This document shows, piece by piece, positions 35,801 through 48,469 of a stretch of DNA of 64,000 nucleotides (positions within the stretch are counted from its first letter, which is position 1; the number at the start of each line of letters is the position of its first letter). This DNA is from Neoechinorhynchus agilis (lineage: Eukaryota > Acanthocephala), in the NCBI GenBank assembly GCA_051530055.1, contig CM121343.1:3658001-3722000 (forward strand), written 5' to 3'. A model generated the notes under the pieces. The model did no database searches. It was given only the letters and a program-made list of their open reading frames with translations, and was not told the origin of the DNA. The position numbers and the translations under genes are program-made.

Positions 35801-38317
35801 TCAGCAATCAGATTTATCTGTCTTGAACCTGAAGACAGATGACATCAATTGCTTATACTGATCGGAAAAGTTAAGATCTTGCACGTTCACACTATGCTCC
35901 ATATTGGTTATCAGAACAGCATTTATATTCGTGACTGGATCAGAAAATTGCATATCTTCTACGTCGTAGTTGATTGTGTTTCTGTAAAAATATCTATCAA
36001 CTCGTTGATTCACGTCAGCGCTGTGGTTCCATTGATCGGTGGGGTAATCTCTATATACCCTCAAAAGAAATCCAGCAATAAAAGTTATAAAATCCCGATT
36101 GTGTTGACGCATCTCTTGGACTGTTACCTCTGCCGGATCGTCAAACATCTCTCGGAAAAACTCCGAAGGACATTTAAGGGTCCGTGAACAAAGACACACG
36201 AGCTCTTGATAAAAATCTTCGAAAATTGTCGACATTCTATTATAAAAATCTTGATTAATATTTTCGTTTCCTTCAATTGAGCACTCAGAAATAATACATT
36301 TGATTGATCGGTAGAAGAAAAATTGAAAACAAAGATAAAACGCTCTAACAAGTTGTTGTGCATGTTGATCGTTCACATGATTGCCCATTAATTTTATTGG
36401 CCATGGCAATAATAAATGACTAGTTATGCTTGCTGATATACGATGGAGAAAGTAGGGATTCATTTGAATTTGAGGCTGAATTATTTTACCGATTTCACTG
36501 ATGATACTTTTCAATAATTGTTGGTCGCTTGGATTCGATTCAGTATTTCGAAACAATGACTTAAGCGACGACACGGTAGCACGCTTTAGAACACTCAGAA
36601 TATCGATCGCCATTTTTTTCGATGCCAATAGTTCATTTGGTTCCACCGATGAGATTGAAGAATTCGAGATTTTCGTTGTTGCGATCTGAGACATAATAGA
36701 CTCTATTGTCATCTGATTAATTTCATTATCCTCTCCGTTGTCCATGATCCCACTGATCAATCTTTCGATTGCATCGATTCTCATCAAGAAAGTAAAAAGA
36801 GAACACCCAATACAGAACCGATAACCTCTAGGAGCATATAATGGGTTTGCAAGCGAATTTCATAAGTTTCTCTATTTGTCTCAATGTCTTGCTCATCAAC
36901 AGATTGCGGGTTCAGCCGTGGTTGGTGTCGTACGTCGTCCGTCGAAGATGATTGCGTCAATGTCTCTGAAGATTGCGAGGCAGAGATGTCGGTTGCGGGT
37001 AAGTGATGATTGATCAGAAAATAGGTTTTTTTCTCTCTCTATATATACCCAATCACATCTGATCGATCATCGCAGTAAAACTGAGGTAGATGATGTGCTT
37101 GATTGTAGTCCTTGTTGAATAAAATCAATCAGCGGCCCAATAGCACCACGTATGGAATCGGCTGCAACGGACGACTCGATGTTCGTTCCATCTAATAGGG
37201 GAGGTCCGTGTTCGGTTGCTCGCATGCTTCCTTCATTTCTAGATGTAAAGAAGACGGATCTGTTCGCCGTTGACAATTGGAAATGCCCTAAGAATGCGAT
37301 CAAACGACTAATTGCATCCATCAATGGAGGAACGGATTCCATGAACGAATAATCATCAGGACGTAGCCTTTCCGAAGAGGCCGAAAGCAACGACATATAA
37401 CGTGACATTGCACTCGTCAGATCGATAGTCAATTGTTGGACATTGCGATAGAGAGAAATCAAATTTTCGACACTTGCCGTAGTAAATGGAGCCAAAGGTT
37501 CGTGGTTTCGACGGGTAAAATGGTACATGTGATTCATTCCGCGCTGAATAAATTCTCTGAGATCGTTCATTTGCCGTAAAACTCGCTGGTCGTAGATGCG
37601 TTCAACGCGTTGATGAGTATCGACCGTCACACTGGACAAATTGGTCGTCGTCGCCGCTGTTGTTGTTGAGGGCATCACTAGTTGAGTTTCGTCCATATTT
37701 TCAGCTCCGCCAAGTGTTGTTGGGCCAACGGAAAGTGTTCGCAAAGGCGAAGCATAGATCACAGCAGCATTTGAAGGGACAGCTTGCTGACCTAAAGCTG
37801 GATGTGGGACGAATTGAGTAACTCGCCATCCTGATGACAAAGGGGCATTGGTAGCTCCTTGATGAGTCAAATGAACGGGATGTAAAGGGATGTGGGTCCC
37901 ATGACGAAGGATCCGGACTTGGGGACGTAATTGACCGAGTGCTGCATATCTGGGCACAATGACGCCGGGGTCTCCGCTTCCGGGGATGACGTAATAATCC
38001 GCATTAAGGCGCCTACGTCTGTTTTGAAAAGCAGGCCGTTCGGAGGAAGATCGAGGAGATACGTCACCTGCACCGGGATGAATCCTGGATGTGGAGGAGC
38101 GGTCATAGACGAGATGAACGACGTGTCCGTGCATCTCAGCTCCTAATAAAACACGCTCATCAGTCAAAATTTCGCCGCGATAAATGAGCCTTTGTTGGTT
38201 GATGGGGATATCAAGAGATCGAAAGATTTGATCCTTAAGGGTACGAACGAAGATGCGTTCCGGTAGATGGAATCGATGATTTTCCCCGTCAATGGTCCTT
38301 ATAGTCAAGTCAAACAT
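35801..38317 (-). CDS. BAG6: BAG6/Scythe-like ubiquitin-like domain chaperone
   Basis: BAG6 holds hydrophobic and tail-anchored proteins for targeting or degradation. The start was chosen at MFDLTIRTIDGE (38,317), because an acceptor TGTTACAG lies 5 bases upstream; the open frame continues to 38,506 but with unlike sequence. Residues 1-80 are a ubiquitin-like domain (QQRLIYRGEILTDERVL, HGHVVHLVYDR), typical of BAG6. A Pro/Thr-rich stretch and a helical region near residues 240-340 (NLISLYRNVQQLTIDL) resemble the family's middle domain. This first part ends at 37,067. A second open block, 36,787-35,801 (about 328 residues, helical), is probably the C-terminal half. The linking exon(s) at 36,790-37,066 were not resolved, and a separate gene cannot be excluded. 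Confidence 0.75.
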
Positions 38318-38601
38318 TGTGTCTGTAACAGTGAAAACGAGGGAATCGAAGCGTACAGGAAACACACGCGCTTTTTTGGACACACTCGCGATTCCGATGA
38401 ATGTGCGCGTAACCCCGCAGTTCGGCGAGGAAGGGGCACGCGTGCATCTTTCAACAGGTGAACATTTCTGTGACGTAACTCGTTTCTTTCGTGGAATGTC
38501 GCGCACCGTCGTCTACCGATTGAGTCAGAGGGCGCGCATTTGTAGTGTTAGGTTTTAAAACGTGTGCGCGAGTGCGGCTCAGGTCTTAGTCGGAACAAAA
38601 A
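38318..38601. promoter_or_regulatory. shared divergent promoter of BAG6 and PDI
   Basis: The two start codons are 284 bases apart, head to head. The region is GC-richer than its surroundings and contains TGACGTAA at about 38,470, a CRE/UPR-element-like core. Both products handle protein quality, so shared stress control is a reasonable inference, untested. Confidence 0.5.
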
Positions 38602-40110
38602 ATGGCGAATCCAGCAGCGGTCTTTGTTGCTTCGTGCCTCTTTGTGCTCTCGTACGCATCCGTTCTTGATTTCACCGACGATTTCGACTCAAAAGTCACT
38701 TCGGTTCCTGTTGCTCTCGTCAAGTTCTACGCTCCGTGGTGCGGACACTGCCAGGCTCTTGCACCGGACTACAAAAAAGCCAGTGATCTAGTCGATGAAA
38801 CCAAATTCGTCTTCGCTGAAGTCGACTGCACCAAAACAAACGGAAAACGAGCGTGTGAAACTCATGGAGTGAGCGGTTATCCGACTTTAAAACTATTTCG
38901 AAATGGCAGTCCGGCTGGCGACTACGATGGAGAACGCTCACTGCGTTCTTTAGTCGACTATGCTAATCGAATGAGCAAATCTTTGACAACCGAACTCGAA
39001 ACTGTCCGAATGTACGAATCTTTCTTGAACGATGACGATAGAGATATGCCTTCTCTTGTGGGATTCTTCTCAACGAAATCTGAATCAGATCTGCTGCAAC
39101 CGTTCAATGAGCTCTCAAAAACACTTTCGTCTTCAGTTAAATTTGGATTCACTTTCAACCAAGACGTCATGTCCCATGCGAACGTACAGCCAGAATCTCT
39201 TATTCTATACAGAGCTGCCAATCTCCGTTCGCCTAAACTCGAACCGGAAAGTGTTCCATTCACGACACCTCAATCATCGGTGCCCAGTGTCGGTTCAATA
39301 GAACGTTTTATAAAAGACAATAAACACGGCCATTGCGGTCTTCGAACTAGAAACAACGCTGATGAATTCGCACTCCCATTGGCTGTACTCTTTACTGCTG
39401 TTGATATGCAGTACAACAGAAAGGCTTTTCAATACACTCACAACAGAATGGTGAAAATAGCCAAAGAAGTCCCAGGACTTCATTTTGCGATATCGGATAT
39501 TAAAGAATTCGAATACGTTCTATCGAGTCAGTATGGAATCGACAAAACCACCGAACAAACCACTTATCATCACCTTGTTATCATTAATGAAGCTGGCGAG
39601 AAATTCGTCGCTCCCAAGTCCGTGTTTGAAAACGTAAAATCGTTCCCCTCCGGTGCTGTAATCGAGTTTCTTAACAGCTACCTTGGCGGTTCACTGAAAC
39701 CGTACTTAAAATCGGAACCTGTTCCAAAGAGTCCGAAAGGCAATGATGGAGTCACTGTTCTTGTGGGTACGAACGCTAAACATCACTTGGTCGACCAAAC
39801 AAGTAAGGATGTTCTTATTGAGTTCTATGCACCGTGGTGTGGTCATTGTAAGAGTCTGGCTCCTGTTTATCAGAAAGTAGCTGAGCACTACGAATCCGAT
39901 GATGGAATCACAATTGCGAAAATTGATGCAACCGCCAACGATTTTCCGCCGTCCTTCGATGTTAGAGGATTTCCTACTATCTTCTTTGTTCGTGCTGATC
40001 AAAAGGATAGCCCAATCAGATTTGAAGCCAAAAGGGACTTCGATTCGTTGGTTAAATTCGTTAATGAACATCGGTCCACTACGGAAAAAAGCAAAAAAGA
40101 GGAATTGTGA
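38602..40110 (+). CDS. PDIA3: protein disulfide isomerase, ERp57/PDIA3 type
   Basis: Oxidoreductase of the ER lumen. One uninterrupted exon of 502 residues, the family's usual length. The signal peptide is residues 1-19 (hydrophobic VFVASCLFVLSYAS). The first thioredoxin domain has the active site APWCGHCQALAP at about residues 44-55. Two domains without CxxC follow, then a second active site, YAPWCGHCKSLAP, near residue 412. The C-terminus KKEEL is a KDEL-like ER retrieval signal. Four-domain order a-b-b'-a' with this tail points to PDIA3. The lack of introns is notable beside the intron-rich neighbours. AATAAA lies at about 40,132, close after the stop. Confidence 0.97.
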   Translation: MANPAAVFVASCLFVLSYASVLDFTDDFDSKVTSVPVALVKFYAPWCGHCQALAPDYKKASDLVDETKFVFAEVDCTKTNGKRACETHGVSGYPTLKLFRNGSPAGDYDGERSLRSLVDYANRMSKSLTTELETVRMYESFLNDDDRDMPSLVGFFSTKSESDLLQPFNELSKTLSSSVKFGFTFNQDVMSHANVQPESLILYRAANLRSPKLEPESVPFTTPQSSVPSVGSIERFIKDNKHGHCGLRTRNNADEFALPLAVLFTAVDMQYNRKAFQYTHNRMVKIAKEVPGLHFAISDIKEFEYVLSSQYGIDKTTEQTTYHHLVIINEAGEKFVAPKSVFENVKSFPSGAVIEFLNSYLGGSLKPYLKSEPVPKSPKGNDGVTVLVGTNAKHHLVDQTSKDVLIEFYAPWCGHCKSLAPVYQKVAEHYESDDGITIAKIDATANDFPPSFDVRGFPTIFFVRADQKDSPIRFEAKRDFDSLVKFVNEHRSTTEKSKKEEL

Positions 40111-40131
40111 ATTTTTCGTTCCAGCAACGAT

Positions 40132-40137
40132 AATAAA
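40132..40137 (+). terminator. polyadenylation signal of PDI
   Basis: AATAAA about 22 bases after the PDI stop codon, in AT-rich sequence. The short 3' UTR is typical of compact genomes. Confidence 0.6.
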
Positions 40138-40560
40138 ACTATGATTGACATTGAAAAGTGAGTTTGTGTGTTGCGTGGCATCGTAATGAAGTGCTCAAAT
40201 GAGAAAAGTTAAATTTGCCAATATCTCATTATCCACAATAAAGATGATTGAAAGCCACGAAGCAGCCGAAGTGCTAAACTTACGATTTCTCAATACTTTT
40301 TAGTATTTTAAAGACGTTTTCACACTACATTGCTTTATCCAAGCAGCTTTATATTTTAGCCATTCATGTAGCGAAATCTTTGAACCTCACATTGAAAAGT
40401 TTAATTTTTGTCTAGATCGCGAGTTTAATAATGTGCAATATTAAGATTCTAAATGGCACCTTTAAATGCGGAATTTGATAAAAGTAGTAACCGTAAATGA
40501 GCTTAGCATCAATTGTTCAACATTTTGTAATCTTTTGCAAACACCGCAGAATTTTTAGCC
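40138..40560. other. spacer between PDI and the satellite array
   Basis: AT-rich, no gene or repeat recognised. The first diverged array unit begins near 40,560. Confidence 0.4.
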
Positions 40561-43030
40561 AATGTTTTTAAAAAAGGAATGTTCAATTCAAAAAAAAGGA
40601 ATGATGGATCCATCCTCGAAGCTACGGAAAATAAAGATGTTCCTCCGTTCCCATCGGAACTATTATAAAAAATTGAGTATTAAAAAAAGAATCTAGGACC
40701 ATTTGTAGATGCGTTGAGATTGGAACTTTAAATGAAGATAGAAATTTGAATCCTTCGATCTTTGGCTCTACATTCTCCGATCTCTCACCAGCATCTCATA
40801 ATTTTTAACCAATGTTTTTGAAAATGGTTGCGGTATTCAGAAACGAGATACATCCTAGAGGCAATAAAGGATAAAGATGTTCCTCCGTTCCCATCGGAAC
40901 TATTATAAAAATTGAGTATTTAAAGAAGAATTTAGGACCATTTGTAGATGCGTTGAGATTGGAACTTTAAATGAAGATAGAAATTCGAATGCTTCGATCT
41001 TTGGCGCTACATTTTCGGATCTCTCGCCAGCATCTCATAATTTTTAACCAATGTTTTTGAAAATGGTTGTGGTATTTAGAAACGACATACATCCTAGAGG
41101 CAATGGAGGATAAAGATGTTCCTCCGTTCCCATCGGAACTATTATAAAAAATTGAGTATTAAAAAAAGAATTTAGGACCACTTGTAGATGCGTTGAGATT
41201 GGAACTTTAAATAAAGATAGAAATTCGAATGCTTCGATCTTTAACTCTACATTTTCGGATCTCTCGCCAGCATCTCATAATTTTTAACCAATGTTTTTGA
41301 AAATGGTTGTGGTATTCAGAAACGAGATACATCCTAGAGGCAATGGAGGATAGAGATGTTCCTCCGTTCCCATCGGAACTATTATAAAAAATTGAGTATT
41401 AAAAAAAGAATTTAGGACCACTTGTAGATGCGTTGAGATTGGAACTTTAAATAAAGATAGAAATTCGAATGCTTCGATCTTTAACTCTACATTTTCGGAT
41501 CTCTCGCCAGCATCTCATAATTTTTAACCAATGTTTTTGAAAATGGTTGTGGTATTCAGAAACGAGATACATCCTAGAGGCAATGGAGGATAAAGATGTT
41601 CCTCCGTTCCCATCGGAACTATTATAAAAAATTGAGTATTTAAAGAAGAATTTAGGACCATTTGTAGATGCGTTGAGATTGAAACTTTAAATAAAGATAG
41701 AAATTCGAATGCTTCGATCTTTGGCTCTAAATTTCGGATCTCTCGCCAGCATCTCATAATTTTTAACCAATGTTTTTGAAAATGGTTGTGGTATTCAGAA
41801 ACGAGATACATCCTAGAGGCAATGGAGGATAAAGATGTTCCTCCGTTCCCATCGGAGCTATTATAAAAAATTGAGTATTTAAAGAAGAATTAAGGACCAT
41901 TTGTAGATGCGTTGAGATTGAAACTTTAAATGAAGATAGAAATTCGAATGCTTCGATCTTTGGCTCTACATTTTCGGATCTCTCGCCAGCATCTCATAAT
42001 TTTTAACCAATGTTTTTGAAAATGGTTGTGGTATTCAGAAACGAGATACATCCTAGAGGCAATGGAGGATAAAGATGTTCCTCCGTTCCCATCGGAACTA
42101 TTATAAAAAATTGAGTATTTAAAGAAGAATTTAGGACCATTTGTAGATGCGTTGAGATTGAAACTTTAAATGAAGATAGAAATTCGAATGCTTCGATCTT
42201 TGGCTCTACATTCTCGGATCTCTCGCCAGCATCTCATAATTTTTAACCAATGTTTTTGAAAATGGTTGTGGTATTCAGAAACGAGATACATCCTAGAGGC
42301 AATGGAGGATAAAGATGTTCCTCCGTTCCCATCGGAACTATTATAAAAAATTGAGTATTTAAAGAAGAATTAAGGACCATTTGTAGATGCGTTGAGATTG
42401 AAACTTTAAATGAAGATAGAAATTCGAATGCTTCGATCTTTGGCTCTACATTTTCGGATCTCTCGCCAGCATTTCATAATTTTTAACCAATGTCTTTGAA
42501 AATGGTTGTGGTATTCAGAAACGAGATACATCCTAGAGGCAATGGAGGATAAAGATGTTCCTCCGTTCCCATCGGGGCTATTATAAAAAATTGAGTATTT
42601 AAAGAAGAATTAAGGACCATTTGTAGATGCGATGAGATTGAAACTTTAAATGAAGATAGAAATTCGAATGCTCCTATCTTTGGCTCTACATTTTCGGATC
42701 TCTCGCCAGCATCTCACAATTTTTAAGAAATGTCTTTAAAAATGGTTGTGGTATTCACAAACGAGATACATCCTAGAGGCAATGGAGGATAAAGATGTTC
42801 CTCCGTTCCCATCGGGGCTATTATAAAAAATTGAGTATTTAAAGAAGAATTAAGGACCATTTGTAGATGCGCTGAGATTGAAACTTTAAATGAAGATAGA
42901 AATTCGAATGCTCCTATCTTTGGCTCTACATTTTCGGATCTCTCGCCAGCATCTCACAATTTTTAAGAAATGTCTTTAAAAATGGTTGTGGTATTCAGAA
43001 ACGAGATACATCCTAGAGGCAATGGAGGGA
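40560..43030. repeat. tandem array, 240-bp unit, about 10 copies
   Basis: Landmark AAAGATGTTCCTCCGTTCCC occurs near 40,632, 40,872, 41,111 and then every 240 bases to 42,791. The edge copies are the most diverged. The unit is unrelated in sequence to the 240-bp unit at 27.6 kb. A minus frame at 41,524-41,811 is a read-through of repeat units, not a gene. Confidence 0.95.
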
Positions 43031-43213
43031 CTACTGAAGATGCGGATCCAGTAAAAGTCTGGATGGATTGTATACTCTTCTAAGATAAACAACAACAAGC
43101 GTGCGACAAAACCAGTATTTCTTAAAGTTCTTCCGTGTCAATGGTTACGCTGGGCTTATCGCAGGATGGAAGCAGAGCTCGTGAATATATCCCGAACTTC
43201 CCCGGAAATGGAT

Positions 43214-43972
43214 ATGCAGCCGATAAAATGCGTCATTGTCGGCGACGGGTAATGTTGTTTTGGCCGTGTATTGATGTACTCATTGGATTATTCGAAGGGC
43301 TGTGGGAAAGACTTGTCTTTTAATATCTTACACAACCAAGACGTTTCCAGTGGAATACATCCCAACAGTTTTCGATAACTACTCCGGTAAGGTTATAGTT
43401 GAAGGAATATCCGTGAATCTCGGTCTATGGGATACCGCTGGTCAAGAAGACTATGATCGTCTTCGACCTCTTTCATATCCGCAAACAGTTAGCATTTCCT
43501 CATTTAGCTCTTTTTTGGCATCCTTTTTTTAGGATGTTTTTCTTATATGTTTTTCTCTCGTGAGCAGAGCTTCCTACTTGAACGTAAAGTCAAAGGTTCG
43601 TGCGGCGCTCCGATGGCAACGGACATTTTCGGTGTTTTTAGTGGAGACCTGAAATTAGTCATCATTGTCCAAACACGCCCGTGATTCTGGTTGGTACTAA
43701 ATTGGATCTACGGCATGACCGGAGAATGAATACGGTACGGAGTTTATGAACAACAACAATTCTTGAACTCATGTGCCTTTCAGGACAGAAACTCCAATGA
43801 AATTTCTTATAACGAAGGCACACAGCTAGCAAAGGAGATCCAAGCCATCAAGTACGTAGAATGCTCATCTCTCAGGCAAGAAGGTGTGAAGGTAGTCTTT
43901 GACGAAGCAATAAGAGCTGTTCTTTTTCCTGCACAAAAAAACAACTGTAAACGAAAATGTAACATTTTGTGA
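43214..43972 (+). CDS. RAC1: Rac-family small GTPase
   Basis: Membrane-bound Rho-family switch for actin control. Exons 43,214-43,248, 43,298-43,487, 43,533-43,595, 43,642-43,734 and 43,784-43,972 join in phase to 189 residues. It starts [17 protein letters not shown] (P-loop), with switch [11 protein letters not shown], switch [21 protein letters not shown], the Rho insert region, [15 protein letters not shown] and the tail KRKCNIL, a CAAX box for geranylgeranyl transfer after basic residues. An in-frame ATG two codons upstream (43,208) could also serve. Rac is favoured over Cdc42 by [14 protein letters not shown] and [19 protein letters not shown]. All introns are 45-50 bases. Confidence 0.95.
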
Positions 43973-44289
43973 AAATCCGACAAAATCCAAGTCTATTTAT
44001 GTCCGTCCGATGTTTACTCACTGCATTCTCATCCGCAAACACGTCATCGAAGGAACAACACGCCAACACGGTTCCTGACAACAACAACACTTATTTAATC
44101 GTTTTATTTTATCATAAACATTTCGGTTCACCCATTTTGTCTATTTCGCAATAATGAAAATTTCATCCGTTTATCCACAGAAAATCCTTCGGAATTATAG
44201 AATTGATGATGTGGTCATCGTAATCCAGGACGCAGCAAATAAGGGCGGGTGGCGATCCCGCGTTTTCAATATAAAACAACTAACATTTT

Positions 44290-45880
44290 TTTAGATGAGT
44301 GATGACGCGAGCTATCTTCGTGAAATATTTCAAAAAAATATTTTCTATCCGGGATTATGATGACCACATCTCCATCATCCCGAAGGATAATCTCCCTCAA
44401 TGATGAGGTGAGCTATCTTTATGAAATATTTTAATAAAATATTTTCTATCCGGGATTATGATGACCAAATCTCCATCATCCCGAAAGATTATCTCCCTCG
44501 ATGATGAGGTGAGCTATCCTTGTGAAATATTTTAAAATATTTTCTATCCGGGGTTATGATGACCAAATCTCCATCATCCCGAAAGATTATCTCCCTCGAT
44601 GATGAGGTGAGCTATCTTTATGAAATATTTTAATGAAATATTTTCTATTCGGGATTATGATGACCAAATCTCCATCATCCCGAAAGATTATCTCCCTCGA
44701 TGATGAGGTGAGCTATCCTTGTGAAATATTTTAATAAAATATTTTCTATCCGGGATTATGATGACCACATCTCCATCATCCCGAAGGATTATCTCCCTCG
44801 ATGATGAGGTGAGCTATCCTTGTGAAATATTTTAATGAAATATTTTCTATCCGGGATTATGATGACCAAATCTCCATCATCCCGAAAGATTATCTCCCTC
44901 GATGATGAGGTGAGCTATCTTTATGAAATATTTTAATGAAATATTTTCTATTCGGGATTATGATGACCAAATCTCCATCATCCCGAAAGATTATCTCCCT
45001 CGATGATGAGGTGAGCTATCCTTGTGAAATATTTTAAAATATTTTCTATCCGGGATTATGATGACCACATCTCCATCATCCCGAAGGATTATCTCCCTCA
45101 ATGATGACGTGAGCTATCCTTGTGAAATATTTTAAAATATTTTCTATCCGGGATTATGATGACCACATCTCCATCATCCCGAAGGATTATCTCCCTCGAT
45201 GATGATGTGAGCTATCTTTGTGAAATATTTTAATAAAATATTTTCTATCCGGGATTATGATGACCACATCTCCATCATCCCGAAAGATTATCTCCCTCCA
45301 TGATGATGTGAGCTATCCTTGTGAAATATTTTAATAAAATATTTTCTATCCGGGATTATGATGACCACATCTCCATCATCCCGAAAGATTATCTCCCTCA
45401 ATGATGAAGTGAGCTATCTTTATGAAATATTTTAAAATATTTTCTATCCGGGATTATGATGACCACATCTCCATCATCCCGAAGGATTATCCCCCTCGGT
45501 GATGATGTGAGCTATCTTTGTGAAATATTTTAATAAAATATTTTCTATCCTGGATTATGATCACCACGTCTCCATCATCCCGAAGGATTATCTCCCTCGA
45601 TGATGATGTGAGCTATCTTTATGAAATATTTTAAAATATTTTCTATCCTGGATTATGATCACCACATCACCATCATCCCGAAGGATAATCTCCCTCAATG
45701 ATGAGGTGAGCTATCTTTATGAAATATTTTAAAATATTTTCTATCCGGGATTATGATGACCACATCTCCATCATCCCGAAGGATTATCTCCCTCGATGAC
45801 GATGATGCGAGGTTTCCCCGTGAAATATTTTAATAAAATTTGCTTTATCCGGGATTATGATCACCAAAAGTTGAATTTTA
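44290..45880 (+). repeat. 100-bp satellite array, left arm, about 16 copies
   Basis: Unit with GAGCTATCCTTGTGAAATAT, CTATCCGGGATTATGATGACC and CCATCATCCCGAAGGAT. Period 97-102 bases; a 4-base AATA indel in the AT palindrome accounts for much of the length change. CGGGATTATGATG and CATCATCCCG are complementary, so each unit can form its own hairpin. Confidence 0.95.
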
Positions 45881-46676
45881 ATATCACTGATCGGGACACT
45901 GTTGGAATCTAGAATAAAATAATTTTTTACGTGTACACAAAAACGATTGTTTCCATTCCACCGGTAGTTTTTAGTTTAAACCGGCATGCGAACCTTTTTG
46001 GGCAAATCATAGTGATTATTCCTTTGAGTTCGGGATTGCTTTTGATCTATCAATTTAATTATACTCGAAGAACCAATCACGACCGAATTCGCAGCTTCTC
46101 AAGGTAGTGCCTTTAATACTGATGACATTCCGTCGCTGGACAGTCATTTTTATCCTATGAAGAAAGTCCTACTCCTGTGAGTTATGAAAAATGACTCTAG
46201 AAAAGGTTTACTGATCAACGAATCCTTGGAGAAATTAAGCTCAACAATCGCAAAGATGTAAAATCGATTACTGAATTCGTATCGGGTAGAATTGGAAAAA
46301 ATAACTTCAGAAAAGTTCAACTTTGAGTTGGTTTCAAAGAATTAATTGGAAAGGAGCAATTTAGCTATTACCGGAAAGGAAAAATGTCTTCGGGAAGACA
46401 AGACAGTTTGTATTCTTTAAACCCCGATTTCTATTTGGGAAAGTGCGTCTTGAAAGTTTTACTATGCAAATAGGTCAAGATTAAAAGATGTTCAATTATG
46501 AAACCAACAAAATCTTCATACTAAAATACGCCGCAAATCTATACCTATGATTGGTATAATCTCTCATGATTTCTAATCGAACAACGTCTTATAATCGTTT
46601 TCAATTTAAGCAACTAATTTCAGATTTGCTTTGTGTAATAGTTTGAATTATTAAACGTTTGCACCTTCATTAAATC
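45881..46676. other. spacer inside the inverted arrays, left
   Basis: Single-copy AT-rich DNA. An acceptor-like CTAATTTCAG at about 46,622 precedes the following gene by roughly 55 bases. No other feature is seen. Confidence 0.4.
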
Positions 46677-47274
46677 ATGGGATCATCAACGGAATCCGCT
46701 TATGAACAAACGGCTAAAACCGTCAAAGGATCTAAATTAAGTAGTCAATCAAAAACAAGTTTACCATTGGCAACTGTAATGCATCTATCATGCCTAGCAC
46801 TAGTAATTGTATCCATTATTATTGAAAATCAATCATATTACGAATTCCCAATTGGATTATTCCCCGAAGTATGTATTTAAGTGATTTTCATTGTACCTTT
46901 CCTTATTTTTATCGGTATAATTATTTCACAGCGGCGAAAAATTCAAAAGAACTACAACGAACACTTTCCAGTTTCTTACCGAAATTGGATTTCCAACACA
47001 ATCCTAGTGGCCTCAATCGTCTTTATTTTCAGTAAAGGTATGATTCTCAAATTGTTTTAATTTTAAGCTCATACTTGCAGGAATTCTACGAATAACAACA
47101 AATTCGATCATTTTGGTCATCCTATTTTTGGATGTAATTAATCCCGAAGATTTAATTGCCTTTAATACGTTGATTATGTGGAGAATGGTGCAAATCTTTC
47201 GCTTATATATAGAAATTATCAAAGATCTCAATGCTCGAAGCCACTATTTCGAGGTAGCGCTAAGTAAAATGTAA
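46677..47274 (+). CDS. small multipass membrane protein, family unknown
   Basis: Three exons (46,677-46,868, 46,932-47,037, 47,081-47,274) join in phase to 163 residues. A Ser/Thr/Lys-rich N-terminus of about 30 residues is followed by about four hydrophobic segments: ATVMHLSCLALVIVSIII, NTILVASIVFIF, SIILVILFLDVI, and a weaker amphipathic one, TLIMWRMVQIFRLYIEII. There is no signal peptide. I do not recognise the family. It is the only gene between the two inverted satellite arrays, so it is either the host locus where the arrays formed or a passenger of a foldback element. Both introns are GT-AG. Confidence 0.6.
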
Positions 47275-48469
47275 TTTTTCAATTTTAAATTACACAACGC
47301 GAAAATGACGGGAACTCATTTGTGTACAAAAGCAAAATGATCTCGATTCGCGATCGATCAAATAGTCAGCATACTAACCGAAGACGAGGTTTATGACGTC
47401 TCATCCTTCCAGAGATTAAATCAATGCTCAGATTCGTTGCATAAATGAACTTTAGCATCGAGTTTCTAACAATTTCATTGCCGTTTTATTTGTGGATTCG
47501 AGTAAGCTCACAGTTTAAACGTTCTATTCTCCGATTTTGCAAGAATGCACGAAATGGTTCGTTATGTAGAACTTGGACGAGAAAAACTAGTTTTACGCTT
47601 CTCAAAGCCAAAAACAATTTTAATTGCACTCTTGTTAAAGATTGCACACAGAATCTCTAAAATCGTAAAAGTAATAAAAGGGATCTTTTCACCAGATTAA
47701 TTGCTTTATTCATTAAATTTAATTATACTCACAGCATCAATCACAACTCCCCTCAATGAACAGTTTTGTTTATCCTCTGAAAGTCTTACTCCTGTGGTCG
47801 TTTCCCTCATTCCGCGGCTCAATTTGTCGTGCTGAACCACGGAAAATGTTCACTGTGAAACAATTAAGATGGATTAAAAGATCTCACAAATGCATAAAAT
47901 TGAATTGATATGCTTATTGCAAATTTGAATTGGAAGCTTTTATTGACATCTGAGATTTCAATTGATTTTCAGTCCAATGAATTGCAAATACGGAAAGGAC
48001 ACGAACGGATATTCGAGGTAAACTTGAAACGAGCCAGCTTTTAAAGCCGAAAAAACTATGAATTGTGCTTACGAATAAAGGAGAAAAGCTTTTGAGCTCC
48101 TTAGATATTTCTAAATCTTTGGCTGATGAACCTAGTTAACGTTGCTAAAGACGTTTGGAGTTTTTCCTCAAATCTCTATATTGTAGAAGAAGATTCAACG
48201 ATAATTGTTTTTAATTCCCGTGGTGCATTCTTTTAAACGAATTTTGAGGCTTTTCTTACAGCCACAAAAATCATACAGTTCAAGTGCGTAATTCATTTTG
48301 ATTTTGACCATTTATACGTTATTCCAAAAAAAGGATAATTCGCCAAAGTAACGCTTCCTCGGTGAAAAGAGAGGTGCTGCTTCCTCGGCGGACTCCGATT
48401 TCGTGCCATTCGAGGGCGCTAGAGGAATCCGCCGGGGATGTCGTTATCGCAATCGCGGAAGCTCGCATC
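47275..48469. other. spacer inside the inverted arrays, right
   Basis: An open plus frame at 47,445-47,660 has no motif and no convincing start. The rest is AT-rich. Around 48,350-48,470 there is a short GC-richer patch abutting the right array. Confidence 0.35.

Noticed and set aside
37867-38558. Several open frames antisense to BAG6
   Set aside because: They are shadows of the GC-richer BAG6 coding sequence.
41524-41811. Open frame with repeated peptide in the 240-bp array
   Set aside because: It reads through satellite units, which merely contain long open stretches. The start and end vary with the unit, not with a gene.
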